Source: Tabrizicola caldifontis
GTDB taxonomy: Bacteria > Pseudomonadota > Alphaproteobacteria > Rhodobacterales > Rhodobacteraceae
Length of the DNA: 64,000 bases
NCBI RefSeq assembly: GCF_004762095.1
Contig: NZ_SIJH01000001.1
Coordinates: forward strand, 124,001-188,000
Reading direction: 5' to 3'
Shown here: positions 43,322-52,751 of the stretch, piece by piece
Layout: each line of letters starts with the position of its first letter
Position numbering within the stretch: the first letter of the stretch is position 1
Notes under the pieces: model-generated
The model's database searches: none
What the model saw: only the letters and a program-made list of their open reading frames with translations
Told to the model about the DNA's origin: nothing
Translations under genes and position numbers: made by a program

Positions 43322-44866
43322 ATGACCCGGATAACCACCAACGCTCAAGGCCAGGCCCTCGTCATCGGTGCGGGGCTTGGGGGACTTGCCAGCGCCATGC
43401 GCCTGGGCGCCAAGGGCTGGCGCGTCACGGTGATCGACCGGCTTGACCGGCCCGGCGGGAGAGGATCGTCGATCACCGAACAAGGCCACCGTTTCGACCT
43501 TGGCCCCACCATCGTCACCGTGCCGCAGACCTTGCGCGACCTGTGGTCCGCCTGCGGCCGCGACTTCGATCACGACGTGGACCTGCGCCCGCTGGACCCA
43601 TTCTACGAAATCCGCTTCCACGATGGCCGCCGTTTCACCATGCGGCCCGGCGCAAAGGCCATGCGAGAAGAGGTCGCACGGATCGCGCCGGCTGACCTGC
43701 CGGGGTTCGAGCGGTTCCTGAAGGATGCGACCGCCCGCTATCTTTTCGGGTTCGAGGGCCTGGGCCGCCGCCCGATGCACCGGCTGATCGATCTGATCAA
43801 GGTTCTGCCGAAATTCGCCATGATGCGCGCCGATCGCAGCGTTCACGCCCACGCCGCCCGCCGCGTGCGGGACCCGGCCCTGCGCTTTGCTTTGTCGTTC
43901 CATCCCCTGTTCATTGGCGGAGACCCGTTCCGGGTGACCAGCATGTACGCGCTGGTCAGCCATCTTGAGGCGGCATTCGGCGTCCACTACGCGATGGGCG
44001 GCGTGCAGGCGATTGCTGATGCCATGGTGCGTGTGATCCGCGATCAGGGCGGCACCGTCCGGCTTGAGACCGAGGCGGACGAGATTCTGGTACGCAATGG
44101 CCGTGTCGCGGGCGCACGGCTGGCAACGGGCGAGGAAATCGCCGCGGAAGTCACCGTCTCGAATGCCGACCCGGGCTTTACCTACGGCCAGCTTTTGCGC
44201 AACCATCCGAAACGGCGCTGGACAGACCGGAGGCTGGCGCGCTCGCGCTGGTCGATGGGCCTGTTCGTCTGGTATTTCGGCACGAAGGGCACGCGCCGGA
44301 TGTGGCCCGATGCGGGGCACCACACCATCCTTGTCGGCCCCCGCTACTGCGAGCATATCCGCGACATCTTCCGCGCGGGCAGGATCGACGAGGACATGAG
44401 CCTTTACGTGCACCGCCCGACGGTCACCGACCCCTCGGCGGCACCGGAAGGCGACGACACGTTCTATGCGCTCAGCCCCGTCCCGCACCTGGGGCACGGG
44501 GCCGCCGACTGGGCAAGCCTGGCCGACAGCTACAAGGCAAGGGTGGCACGAATGCTGGAACCCGTGTTGCCCGGCTTTCGCGAAAGGATCACCGTGGAGC
44601 GTGTCTTTACCCCCGAAACCTTCCGGACGCGATATCTGTCCCCCTTTGGCGCGGGCTTCTCGCTGGAGCCGCGCATCCTGCAATCGGCCTGGTTCCGTCC
44701 GCACAACGTGTCAGAGGAACTGCCTGGCCTGTATCTTGCCGGCGCGGGCACGCATCCCGGTGCCGGCGTTCCGGGCGTGCTCGGCACGGCTGAGATCGTG
44801 GATCAACTGGTGCCGCCGCCGGCCGTTCGGGCAGGCCCGGCACGCCTGCCCCTGGCCGCAGAATGA
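43322..44866 (+). CDS. crtI: Phytoene desaturase (neurosporene-forming)
   Basis: 514-residue FAD-dependent desaturase converting phytoene to neurosporene, the branch feeding spheroidene. N-terminal ALVIGAGLGGLASAMRLGAKGWRVTVIDRLDRPGGR is the FAD fold; LSFHPLFIGGDPFRVTSMY and the C-terminal LYLAGAGTHPGAGVPGV are family signatures. ATG 43322 begins MTRITTNAQGQ. The crtB start overlaps its stop by four bases. Confidence 0.96.
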   Translation: MTRITTNAQGQALVIGAGLGGLASAMRLGAKGWRVTVIDRLDRPGGRGSSITEQGHRFDLGPTIVTVPQTLRDLWSACGRDFDHDVDLRPLDPFYEIRFHDGRRFTMRPGAKAMREEVARIAPADLPGFERFLKDATARYLFGFEGLGRRPMHRLIDLIKVLPKFAMMRADRSVHAHAARRVRDPALRFALSFHPLFIGGDPFRVTSMYALVSHLEAAFGVHYAMGGVQAIADAMVRVIRDQGGTVRLETEADEILVRNGRVAGARLATGEEIAAEVTVSNADPGFTYGQLLRNHPKRRWTDRRLARSRWSMGLFVWYFGTKGTRRMWPDAGHHTILVGPRYCEHIRDIFRAGRIDEDMSLYVHRPTVTDPSAAPEGDDTFYALSPVPHLGHGAADWASLADSYKARVARMLEPVLPGFRERITVERVFTPETFRTRYLSPFGAGFSLEPRILQSAWFRPHNVSEELPGLYLAGAGTHPGAGVPGVLGTAEIVDQLVPPPAVRAGPARLPLAAE

Positions 44867-45870
44867 TGCGCCCCGACGACATGGAGGCATGCCGGGCCGC
44901 GATCCGCACAGGCAGTCTGTCGTTCCATGCGGCCTCGCGGCTCTTGCCCGCGCGGGTGCGCGACCCGGCGCTGGCGCTGTATGCCTTCTGCCGGCTGGCA
45001 GACGATGCAGTGGACGATGGCACCGACAAGACGGCGGCTGTCCTGCGCCTGCGCGACCGGCTGGACCGGCTGTATCAAGGCCGCCCGATCGATGCTGCGC
45101 CCGACCGGGCCTTTGCCTGCGTGGTCGAGACGTTCGAGATGCCCCGTGCGCTGCCGGATGCCCTGCTGGAAGGAATGGCCTGGGACGCGGCTGGTCGGCG
45201 GTATGAGGATCTGTCCGGTGTCCTGGCCTATTCCGCCCGGGTTGCGGCGGCGGTCGGGGCGATGATGTGCGTCCTGATGCGGGTGCGCGAGGCCGACGCG
45301 CTGGCCCGCGCCTGCGACTTGGGCCTGGCAATGCAACTGACAAACATCGCCCGCGATGTGGGCGAGGATGCCCGTGCGGGGCGGCTATATCTGCCGACCG
45401 GCTGGCTGATCGAGGCCGGGCAGGACCCGGAGACCTTCCTTGCCGCCCCGAAACCGGCCCCTGCGATCCGGATGGCCACGGAACGTATCCTGGCCTGTGC
45501 CGACCGCCTTTACGTGCGGGCCGAAGCCGGGGTTCCCGCCCTGCCCTTCGGCTGCCGCCCCGGCATACTGGCTGCCCGCACGATCTATGCAGGGATTGGC
45601 GGGGTCGTGGCGCGGAACGGCCATGACAACATCGCATGGCGCGCCCGCACCAGCCGGGCGCAGAAACTGGGTTGGCTGGCCCTGGCCATGATCCGCGCGA
45701 TTGCCACAGTGCTGATGCCGCGCCCCGCCACACTGCACGCCCCGCCGGAACCCGAGGTTGCCTTCCTGGTCCAGGCCGCGGCGCGCCTTGCACCTCAGAA
45801 AGCCCGCAGCGAAGCGCTTCTTGCCGTTCTGGCCCAGCTGGAGGCTCGCGACCGCGGGCTGAAGGCCTGA
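44863..45870 (+). CDS. crtB: Phytoene synthase
   Basis: 335-residue squalene/phytoene synthase family enzyme that joins two GGPP to phytoene at the membrane surface. Asp-rich motifs YAFCRLADDAVDDG and NIARDVGEDARAGRLYLP are intact, with ATRTIYAGIG-like helix residues later. Its ATG overlaps the crtI stop (ATGA). It is followed 51 bases later by tspO. Confidence 0.96.
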   Translation: MMRPDDMEACRAAIRTGSLSFHAASRLLPARVRDPALALYAFCRLADDAVDDGTDKTAAVLRLRDRLDRLYQGRPIDAAPDRAFACVVETFEMPRALPDALLEGMAWDAAGRRYEDLSGVLAYSARVAAAVGAMMCVLMRVREADALARACDLGLAMQLTNIARDVGEDARAGRLYLPTGWLIEAGQDPETFLAAPKPAPAIRMATERILACADRLYVRAEAGVPALPFGCRPGILAARTIYAGIGGVVARNGHDNIAWRARTSRAQKLGWLALAMIRAIATVLMPRPATLHAPPEPEVAFLVQAAARLAPQKARSEALLAVLAQLEARDRGLKA

Positions 45871-45921
45871 CCGGTTGTGACTTCCGACGATCTGGCCTAT
45901 GTCGGCAAGGGGGGTGATTGC

Positions 45922-46389
45922 ATGGATTTCGGCCTGTTTCTCATCTATCTCGCTGCCTGCGGTGCCGCCGCAGCCACGGGGGCCCTGTTTCCGACCGGAC
46001 CCTGGTATGCGGCGCTGCGCAAACCGGACTGGACCCCGCCAAACTGGATGTTTCCGGTGGTGTGGTTTTCGCTTTACCTGATGATGTCGGCCGCCGCTGC
46101 CAGGGCTGCCACGGTCGAAGGTTCGTCGCTGGGGCTGGCGCTCTGGTCGGTGCAGATCGCCTTCAACACGCTATGGACGCCGGTCTTCTTCGGACTCAGA
46201 CGCATGAAGGCTGCGCTGGTGCCGATGGCGGGGTTGTGGCTGTCGGTTGCCGCGACCACGGTCGTGTTCTTCACGCTGGACCTTTGGGCGGGGCTGATGT
46301 TCGTTCCGTACCTCGTATGGGTCAGCATCGCCGCCGCGCTGAACCTTTCGCTGGTCCGGCTGAACCCGGACGCGGCACGGCCGTCCTAG
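45922..46389 (+). CDS. tspO: TspO/MBR family outer-membrane tryptophan-rich sensory protein
   Basis: 155-residue, five-helix protein of the TspO/peripheral benzodiazepine receptor family, which in Rhodobacter binds porphyrin intermediates and negatively affects photosynthesis gene expression in oxygen. Characteristic WYAALRKPDWTPPNWMFPVVWFSLYLMM, LNxLWTPVFFG-like (FNTLWTPVFFGLRRMKAAL) and VPYLVWVSIAAALNLSLVRLN are present. ATG 45922 has AAGGGGGG upstream. It is convergent with idi, overlapping four bases. Confidence 0.95.
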   Translation: MDFGLFLIYLAACGAAAATGALFPTGPWYAALRKPDWTPPNWMFPVVWFSLYLMMSAAAARAATVEGSSLGLALWSVQIAFNTLWTPVFFGLRRMKAALVPMAGLWLSVAATTVVFFTLDLWAGLMFVPYLVWVSIAAALNLSLVRLNPDAARPS

Positions 46390-46934
46390 CGGGTGCCCAT
46401 CATCCGCGCGCCGAAGATGCGGTCCATGTGATCGGTCAGATAGATGCGCAGCCACGGCGTGAACCGTTCGGGCTGGCGCAGGACTTCGGCTTTCAGGTCA
46501 TAAAGATCGACCCAGCGCACATCTTCCACTTCCGAGAGGGCTGGCACCACGATCAGTCCTGGCGCGGCCTCGGCCACGAAAATATCGACAAGCTCGTGTT
46601 CGATCAGCCCGCCGCCCACCTCGGCGCGGTATTCCACCCGGCCCGCATAATGCGGATACAGCCCGGTGATCCCCAGTTCCTCGCGCAGCCGGCGGACGGC
46701 GCAGGTCGCGGCATCTTCGTTCCAGCGGGGGTGGGTGCAGCAGGTGTTCGCCCACAGGCCCGGCGTATGATACTTTCCTGCCGCGCGTTTCTGGATCAGG
46801 ACGCGCGCGCCTTCCATCACGAAGACCGAAACGGCCTTGTGGCGCAGCCCGAGCTGATGCACCTCCAGCTTGCCGACTGGCGCCAGGCGCCCCTCGACCC
46901 AGGCGGGGATCATCTCGTCAAGGGCGCCGTCCAT
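46386..46934 (-). CDS. idi: Isopentenyl-diphosphate delta-isomerase (type 1)
   Basis: 182-residue Nudix-fold, metal-dependent isomerase interconverting IPP and DMAPP. The catalytic Cys lies in LWANTCCTHPRW and the Glu in GLIEHELVDIF, with the Nudix-like AVRRLREELGI helix between. The ATG at 46934 shares a base with the bchP stop (TGATG). Its place in the cluster supports flux into carotenoid and phytyl side chains. Confidence 0.95.
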   Translation of the reverse strand: MDGALDEMIPAWVEGRLAPVGKLEVHQLGLRHKAVSVFVMEGARVLIQKRAAGKYHTPGLWANTCCTHPRWNEDAATCAVRRLREELGITGLYPHYAGRVEYRAEVGGGLIEHELVDIFVAEAAPGLIVVPALSEVEDVRWVDLYDLKAEVLRQPERFTPWLRIYLTDHMDRIFGARMMGTR

Positions 46935-48121
46935 CACACCCACCCGGGCTTCACCAGCCCCAGCAGATGCGCGACGTTTTTCACGCCGATCTTCAGATGC
47001 GCCAACGGCCGCGCGGCCACCAGTTTCTTGTTCATGTAGGCCTCGAACGTCAACTTCTGCACGTCGATGTCGTGGCAGAGGCTGACAAAGCGCTCTCGCC
47101 GTTCGTCGGACTTGTAGTAGGCGTCCTGCATCGTCCGCAAGACCTTGAAGACGGTCTTGTTGTCGCGCATGAAAAGCTTGCGCGCCAGCTTCAGGTCGGC
47201 GGTCTTGCCCGAGGCCAGCGCCGCCTGTGCAGCCGTCGCGGCGACCCGACCGCCAAGCATGGCGTAATAGATCCCCTCACCCGAGGACGGCGCCACCACC
47301 CCGGCCGCATCGCCCGCCAACACCACATCGTGGCCGTTGTCCCAGCGGTCAAGCGGTTGCAGCGGGATCGGTGCGCCCTCCTTGCGGATCGTCTCGCATT
47401 CTGCAAGGCCGCTGGCCGCGCGCAGGTCGGCCGTGGCGCGCTTCAGGTCCACACCGTCCTTTCCGGTGCCCATGCCCACGCTTGCCTGCGCGCCGTGCGG
47501 GAAGACCCAGCCGTAGAAGTCTGGCGAAATGCGGCCGTCATAGACGACATCGCAGCGCTTCGGGTCATAGGCGGCATTGGCGGCGGGGGCCCTGATGATC
47601 TCGTGATAGGCGATGACGTAGGGAATGCGGTCGCCGCCCGGCACCTCGTCGCGCGCAACATCCGACCGCGCCCCGTCGGCCCCGATGATGATCCTGGTCA
47701 GGCTGCGGCGTTCCTGCCCGCTGGCCTTTTCCCGCCAGACGACATGCGCCCCTTCCGCGTCCCGCTCGATCCGCAGGTAGGTGCCGGTAAGCCGATCGGC
47801 CCCGGCCTGCGCGGCGCGCACCCGCAGGAACTCGTCAAAATGCTCGCGGTCCACCATGCCGACGAAGCCGTTCTCGATATGGATGTCGACCGACCGCCCG
47901 CTGGGCGAGATCATGCGCGCGGTCTCGATCCGGGCGACGATCTGGTCATCGGGAATGGCGAAGTCGCCGATCGCGCGGGGCGGGATCGCGCCGCCGCAGG
48001 GCTTGATCCGGCCGGCGCGGTCCAGCATCGCCACGCGCTTGCCGGCGCGCGCCAGATCCTCGGCCGCAGTCGCGCCTGCCGGACCGCCCCCGACAACGAA
48101 GACATCGTAGGCCATGCTCAT
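46934..48121 (-). CDS. bchP: Geranylgeranyl bacteriochlorophyll reductase
   Basis: 395-residue FAD/NADPH-dependent reductase that saturates the geranylgeranyl tail of bacteriochlorophyll to phytyl. N-terminal dinucleotide fold YDVFVVGGGPAGATAAEDLA, then GRIKPCGGAIPP, IIGADGARS and VVLAGDAAGVVAPSSGEGIYYAM match the family. ATG 48121 overlaps the orf428 stop by four bases; ATG 48115 is two codons downstream. Confidence 0.96.
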   Translation of the reverse strand: MSMAYDVFVVGGGPAGATAAEDLARAGKRVAMLDRAGRIKPCGGAIPPRAIGDFAIPDDQIVARIETARMISPSGRSVDIHIENGFVGMVDREHFDEFLRVRAAQAGADRLTGTYLRIERDAEGAHVVWREKASGQERRSLTRIIIGADGARSDVARDEVPGGDRIPYVIAYHEIIRAPAANAAYDPKRCDVVYDGRISPDFYGWVFPHGAQASVGMGTGKDGVDLKRATADLRAASGLAECETIRKEGAPIPLQPLDRWDNGHDVVLAGDAAGVVAPSSGEGIYYAMLGGRVAATAAQAALASGKTADLKLARKLFMRDNKTVFKVLRTMQDAYYKSDERRERFVSLCHDIDVQKLTFEAYMNKKLVAARPLAHLKIGVKNVAHLLGLVKPGWV

Positions 48122-49404
48122 TCTCCCGGAAGCAGTTGCGGTGCGGCGGCCCGCAGTCGGGCGCCGCCAATGATCCGCAAGGCCATCAGGCCAGCGGCAA
48201 CGAAGAGGAAAGCCTCGATCAGGAACACCATCCCGAAGGCATCGGCGCTGTCGCGCGACAGGCGGAGCAGATCGACGAGGGCCGCCCCGGCAAAGCCGCC
48301 CAGGCCCTGCGCAATGGCCTGGCTTGCGCCCCAGACCCCCATGCGCGTGCCCTCGCGCCCCGCCCGGCCCTGCCCTGCCAGTTGCATCATCGCCCCGATC
48401 GAGGCAATGGCGAACATGCCCGAGAACACCCCCAGAAGCGTGACCGCCGGGGTCAGAAGCCCGATGCCGACCTGCCCAAGCCCTGCAATCACCGTCAGCA
48501 TCGCGGCCGAACCGAAGCAGCCGGCCGCCGCCCATCCGCGCAGCGAGCCGATCTTGAGCCCCGACACGGCGATGCCGACCGCCAGCATGCCCACGAACAT
48601 TCCCGCATGTTGCGCCCCCGACAGGCTGGTGGACTGGCCGGGGGTAAATTGGAAAACCAGGCCGGCGTAAGGTTCCAGGATCAACTCCTGAAGAAAGAAA
48701 GCTGTCATCGACAGGAAGATGAACAGCGTGAAGATCCGCGTGCGGCGTTCTGCCCAGACCTCGGCCAGACCCTTGCGCAGCGGGGTCTCGTCTGGCAGGC
48801 GGGCCGGCATCACCTTCCGCTCGATACCGGCAACGGCGGCGGCGGTGATCAGCACCGCGCCCAGGGTGACGATGGCAACGATGACCATCAGCCGCCGGGG
48901 TGAATAGGGATCCAGCAGCGTGCCGATCGCGCCGCTGGTGACGGCGATGCCGAAGATCATCATCAGCCAGGTGATCGTGGCCGCTGCGGCCCGGCGGTCA
49001 GGCGCACAGCCGCTTGCGAGAAGCGCCAAGAGCGAGGTGCCCGACGCCCCCGCCCCGACCCCGATCAGGACATAGGCAAGGACCGATACCGCAAGACCCC
49101 AGCCCTGCCCCGCCACCGCCAGCGCGACCATAAGCGAGGCCAGCGCCGCCCCGCAGGATAGCACCGCCATGCCGCCGATGATGAATCGCGTCCGCTTGCC
49201 CTGGGCGTCGGACCAGAAGCCCCAGCTGGGCCGGGTGATCTGGACGAAGGAATGCAGCGCGACCAGCGCGCCCGACAGCATCGCAGGCAGTGCCAGTTCC
49301 ACCACCATCAGCCGGTTCAGCGTCGAGGTGGTCAGCACCACCACCGCGCCAAGACACAGCTGCACCAGCCCCAGCCGGACGATCTGGAGCCAGGACAGCG
49401 TCAC
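48118..49404 (-). CDS. PucC-family membrane protein (Bch2/ORF428-type)
   Basis: 428-residue, 12-helix protein of the PucC/BCH2 branch of the major facilitator fold. It starts with RLGLVQLCLGAVVVLTTSTLNRLMVVEL, the conserved PucC-family first helices, and has GFWSDAQGKRTRFI as the A-type loop. The length equals R. capsulatus ORF428 between bchG and bchP. It is thought to aid delivery or handling of pigments or assembly of antenna. Both ends overlap neighbouring bch genes by four bases. Confidence 0.93.
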   Translation of the reverse strand: MTLSWLQIVRLGLVQLCLGAVVVLTTSTLNRLMVVELALPAMLSGALVALHSFVQITRPSWGFWSDAQGKRTRFIIGGMAVLSCGAALASLMVALAVAGQGWGLAVSVLAYVLIGVGAGASGTSLLALLASGCAPDRRAAAATITWLMMIFGIAVTSGAIGTLLDPYSPRRLMVIVAIVTLGAVLITAAAVAGIERKVMPARLPDETPLRKGLAEVWAERRTRIFTLFIFLSMTAFFLQELILEPYAGLVFQFTPGQSTSLSGAQHAGMFVGMLAVGIAVSGLKIGSLRGWAAAGCFGSAAMLTVIAGLGQVGIGLLTPAVTLLGVFSGMFAIASIGAMMQLAGQGRAGREGTRMGVWGASQAIAQGLGGFAGAALVDLLRLSRDSADAFGMVFLIEAFLFVAAGLMALRIIGGARLRAAAPQLLPGE

Positions 49405-50300
49405 GCCAGCCCCCGCATGGCAAAGGCCGTGACCATCATGCCGCTTACGTAAAGCACGACGCCGGTGCCGTTATACCAGGGCGCCTTGCCTTTCGGGTCG
49501 CGGAACAGAACGCGCATCGCGGCGATCTGCGCGGCAAGCAGTGCTGCGACAGCCAGCGCGTGCCAAGGTTTGCCAAGGACCAGAAGGAAGGCGATCACCA
49601 GCGCCTGCGCCATGCCCATTACCGTGCAGGCGATCTTCGCCGCAACCTCGGGCCCCAGAACCACCGGCAGCGACCGCACGCCATGCTGCCGGTCGCCCTC
49701 CAGCGCCTTGAAATCGTTCAGCGTCATGATCCCGTGCGCGCCGAAGGCGTAAAGCGCGGCCATGGTGACGACCTCGAACTTGGGGCTTGCGTTCAGCAGG
49801 ACAGCGGCACCGGTGAACCAGGGCAACCCTTCGTAGGACAGCCCCACAAGGCCCGGACCCCACCAGCCCGAGCGCTTCAGTCGGACGGGTTCGGCACTGT
49901 AGGCCCAGGCGGCAATCACGCCCACTAGGGTCGCGGCGAACCCCCAGGGGCCCAGCAACCAGCCGACAGCAAGCGAAAGCGCGGTCATGGCCAGCGCAAT
50001 CCAAAGGCCCCAGCGGCCCGGAATGCGGCCCGAGGGGATCGGGCGGTCTGGCTCGTTGATTGCATCCACATGCCGGTCACACCAGTCGTTCGCAGCCTGG
50101 CTCATCCCGCAGACGATCGGGCCGGCAAGGATCATGCCCAGCAGGACGATGGGCCAGTTTTCGCCCAGCGGCACGGCTGACGAGACGGCGCCGCAGAGAA
50201 AGGCCCAGATCGGCGGGAACCAGGTGATCGGCTTGATCAGCCGCACCATGGCGCGCGGCTCGGGATACTGGCGGGAGGGGTAAGCGGTGCTGACAGTCAT
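49401..50300 (-). CDS. bchG: Bacteriochlorophyll synthase
   Basis: 299-residue UbiA-type prenyltransferase that esterifies bacteriochlorophyllide a with geranylgeranyl diphosphate. The Asp-rich motif MSQAANDWCDRHVDAINEPDRPIPSGRI and the later LNDFKALEGDRQHGVRSLPV are intact, with about eight membrane helices. ATG 50300 gives an N-terminus like R. capsulatus BchG, but no ribosome site is seen and a PpsR-type operator abuts the ATG; ATG 50249 is an in-frame alternative. Confidence 0.95.
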   Translation of the reverse strand: MTVSTAYPSRQYPEPRAMVRLIKPITWFPPIWAFLCGAVSSAVPLGENWPIVLLGMILAGPIVCGMSQAANDWCDRHVDAINEPDRPIPSGRIPGRWGLWIALAMTALSLAVGWLLGPWGFAATLVGVIAAWAYSAEPVRLKRSGWWGPGLVGLSYEGLPWFTGAAVLLNASPKFEVVTMAALYAFGAHGIMTLNDFKALEGDRQHGVRSLPVVLGPEVAAKIACTVMGMAQALVIAFLLVLGKPWHALAVAALLAAQIAAMRVLFRDPKGKAPWYNGTGVVLYVSGMMVTAFAMRGLA

Positions 50301-50301
50301 G

Positions 50302-50319
50302 TGTCAAGTAAACATTACA
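50302..50319. promoter_or_regulatory. PpsR/CrtJ operator abutting bchG
   Basis: TGTCAAGTAAACATTACA, a perfect TGT-N12-ACA palindrome beginning one base upstream of the presumed bchG ATG. Its minus-strand right end is TTGACA, a -35-like hexamer, implying either a promoter inside the gene start or repression of an upstream promoter by roadblock. Confidence 0.75.
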
Positions 50320-50418
50320 CTTGGGAGTCGAGCAAGTGCGCATTTATCGCGGCGCGCAATTCCCGGTCCGTTCTTCAGCCGCCCACAAAAGCAAGCTCAG
50401 CCAGAGGATCAGCCGCCG

Positions 50419-50997
50419 CTAGTGCGGAAGAATGATGAAACGGCTGGCGGCACCGTTGTGACAGTCTTCCACCCGGGCGCAGGGCCAGACCAGGGCGCGG
50501 AAAAGCCTCGCGAACACCGCCGCATGCCAGGGGCAGGGCAGGCCCGGAAAGGCCAGCGGGTTGCCTTCGATCTGGAAGGTCAGCGGTCGGCGCGAGACGA
50601 TGCCGAAGCGGCCCGATCCGGCGAAGGTCCAGGCATGGCGCGCAATGGCCGCGCTCAGCAGGCGCGCACCCATGGGGGCCGGAAGGGCACGGATCACCGC
50701 CCTGGCAGCCCCGGGGATGCGGTGGGCGAGGATATAGTCCGCCGTGCCCTGCCCCGCCGCGGCGAGGATCTCTGCCGCGCGGTCGCCACAGCCCTGCCAG
50801 ACCGCCAGATGGGCCGCGCGGCACTGGCTCTCGGGCCACATGCCGGCATCATCAGGCGGAACCGCAACGCCCGCGGCGCCCAGCACACGGTCGCGCCCCG
50901 CCCGCCCCTGAAGCCGGTCCAGAACGGGCACCAGTTGCAGGATTGCGTTGGGGCCGATCCTTGCGCCCGTGTCTTGCCCTTTACCATCGCCGTCCAT
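50419..50997 (-). CDS. bchJ: BchJ, 4-vinyl reductase-associated V4R protein
   Basis: 192-residue protein with a C-terminal V4R/4-vinyl-reductase-type domain (about 120-190, including FAGSGRFGIVSRRPLTFQIEGNPL and CHNGAASRFIILPH). It was first proposed as the 8-vinyl reductase; in Rhodobacter the main 8-vinyl reductase is probably encoded elsewhere, and BchJ is viewed as an accessory or carrier. The ATG directly follows the bchE stop (TAG-ATG). It sits 118 bases upstream of bchG. Confidence 0.9.
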   Translation of the reverse strand: MDGDGKGQDTGARIGPNAILQLVPVLDRLQGRAGRDRVLGAAGVAVPPDDAGMWPESQCRAAHLAVWQGCGDRAAEILAAAGQGTADYILAHRIPGAARAVIRALPAPMGARLLSAAIARHAWTFAGSGRFGIVSRRPLTFQIEGNPLAFPGLPCPWHAAVFARLFRALVWPCARVEDCHNGAASRFIILPH

Positions 50998-52668
50998 CTA
51001 GTCTGCCGGTTCCTGCATCTGTTCCCGCCCCCCGCCGCAGGCCATGACCTGGGCACCATCGGGCATCTGGAACCCGTCGGCCCGTTCCGCCGCCCGTTCC
51101 TTCATCTGGGCCCTGACGGCGGCGCGCCGCTCGGCCGCCCGGACGACCCGGTCAGCCGCGGCCTCCCAGTCGGCCATCTGCGCCTCGGCGATGGTCCGCG
51201 AAGTATCGAAGCCGAACTCCAGGTTGTCCCGCTTTACGGGCTTGAAATAGCCATGCTTTCCAAGGTCATAGAAGCTGCGCTGTACACCGGCCTTGAGGAA
51301 TGCCTTCAGACAGCCCAGCAGATAGCGCCGCCGGAAACCCGTGCCCCGCCAAGGGTAATGGAACAGCGCCTTCTTCATGTAGAAAGGGCGATAATTCTTC
51401 AGAACCCCTTCCAGCAGTGCCCCGCGCGTCATCGCGGCGGGTTTCATGATCGGGGTCACGAAATTATATTTCGAATAGTCGAACACCTCCACCTGATCGC
51501 GGATTTCCTGAAACAGGGGCGTGAAGGGCCAAGGCGTATACATCGACCAGTTGGCCAGGTCCGGCTGCCAGTCCCAGGCCATACGATAGGTTTCTTCCAG
51601 CGTTTCCGGCGTCTCGTTGTCGAGGCCGACGATGAACTGCGCCTCGGTGAAGATGTCCGCCTCGCGCAGAAGCCGGATCGCCTCCTTGTTCTGCGCGACG
51701 GTGGTTTCCTTGTTGAAAAGATCGAGCTTGAGCTGCGCCGCCGCTTCGGTGCCGAGGCTGACATGCACCAGCCCCGCCTTGCGGTAGAACTTCAACAGGT
51801 CCCGGTCGCGCCAGATGTCGGTGACGCGGGTGTTGATACCCCATTTCACCCGCTTGTTGAGGCCGCGATCGATGAGTTCCTGACAGAACTCGACGAACTT
51901 CTTTCGGTTGATGGTGGGCTCCTCGTCGGCGAGGATGAAGAAGCCGACGCCGTGGTTCGACACCAGATTCTCGATCTCGTCGGCCACCTTCTTCGGGTCG
52001 CGCACCCGGTAGTCGCGCCAAAACTTCCACTGACTGCAGAAGGAACAGGTGAACGGGCAGCCCCGCGCCATGTTCGGGATCGCGACCTTCACGCCAAGGG
52101 GGATGTAGATATACCGGTCCCATTCCAGGATCGACCAGTCGGGTTTGATGCCGTCCAGGTTCTTCACCGTGCTGGCGGCCGGCGTGGCGACGATTTCCTC
52201 CCCGTCGCGGAAAGCCAGACCCTTGATGCGGCGCCTGTCGTCAGGCCAGCGGCCATCGCGGAGCGCTTCTGCAAGAGTGACCATGATCTCTTCGCCCTCG
52301 CCGCGAACGATCACGTCGATCCAGGGGGCCTCGGACAACACCTGCCGGAACATGAAGGTTGCATGAATGCCACCCAGGACGCGCAGGGCGTTGGGTGCGA
52401 CCTCTTGCGCGATCCTCAAAACCTCTTCCGCCTCGTAGATCGACGGCGTGATCGCGGTCACGCCCACCAGATCGGGCTTCAACGCCGCAAGCCGCGCCCG
52501 CAACGCAACATGGTCGATGTGATGCGTCATCGCGTCGATGAAATGGATGTCGTCGAACCCCGCCGCCCTCAGAGAGCCGGTCAGATAGGCCACCCAGGCG
52601 GGTGGCCAGTTCCCCGCGATCTCGGCGCCTCCGGAATGATAGTTCGGATGGACGAAGACGATGCGCAT
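50998..52668 (-). CDS. bchE: Oxygen-independent Mg-protoporphyrin IX monomethyl ester cyclase
   Basis: 556-residue cobalamin-dependent radical SAM enzyme forming the isocyclic ring without oxygen. An N-terminal B12-binding domain (about 1-140) precedes the radical SAM CxxxCxxC motif in [12 protein letters not shown] near residue 200. ATG 52668 starts [23 protein letters not shown]. The 83-base promoter has one PpsR-type operator and a perfect FNR box, fitting low-oxygen expression. No oxygen-dependent AcsF gene is seen in the window. Confidence 0.97.
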   Translation of the reverse strand: MRIVFVHPNYHSGGAEIAGNWPPAWVAYLTGSLRAAGFDDIHFIDAMTHHIDHVALRARLAALKPDLVGVTAITPSIYEAEEVLRIAQEVAPNALRVLGGIHATFMFRQVLSEAPWIDVIVRGEGEEIMVTLAEALRDGRWPDDRRRIKGLAFRDGEEIVATPAASTVKNLDGIKPDWSILEWDRYIYIPLGVKVAIPNMARGCPFTCSFCSQWKFWRDYRVRDPKKVADEIENLVSNHGVGFFILADEEPTINRKKFVEFCQELIDRGLNKRVKWGINTRVTDIWRDRDLLKFYRKAGLVHVSLGTEAAAQLKLDLFNKETTVAQNKEAIRLLREADIFTEAQFIVGLDNETPETLEETYRMAWDWQPDLANWSMYTPWPFTPLFQEIRDQVEVFDYSKYNFVTPIMKPAAMTRGALLEGVLKNYRPFYMKKALFHYPWRGTGFRRRYLLGCLKAFLKAGVQRSFYDLGKHGYFKPVKRDNLEFGFDTSRTIAEAQMADWEAAADRVVRAAERRAAVRAQMKERAAERADGFQMPDGAQVMACGGGREQMQEPAD

Positions 52669-52684
52669 GGAACAGCCCCCCTTA

Positions 52685-52702
52685 TGTCAACTTATGTTGA
52701 CA
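52685..52702. promoter_or_regulatory. PpsR/CrtJ operator upstream of bchE
   Basis: TGTCAACTTATGTTGACA, a perfect TGT-N12-ACA site and a strong palindrome, 16 bases upstream of the bchE ATG. Confidence 0.87.
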
Positions 52703-52722
52703 GTCACGAAGGCCGGTCTTCC

Positions 52723-52736
52723 TTGATCCAGATCAA
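52723..52736. promoter_or_regulatory. FNR/FnrL box upstream of bchE
   Basis: TTGATCCAGATCAA matches TTGAT-N4-ATCAA perfectly, centred about 61 bases upstream of the bchE ATG and beyond the PpsR operator. It explains anaerobic activation of the oxygen-independent cyclase, known for bchE in Rhodobacter. Confidence 0.9.
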
Positions 52737-52751
52737 GCCTGCGGCAGGACG

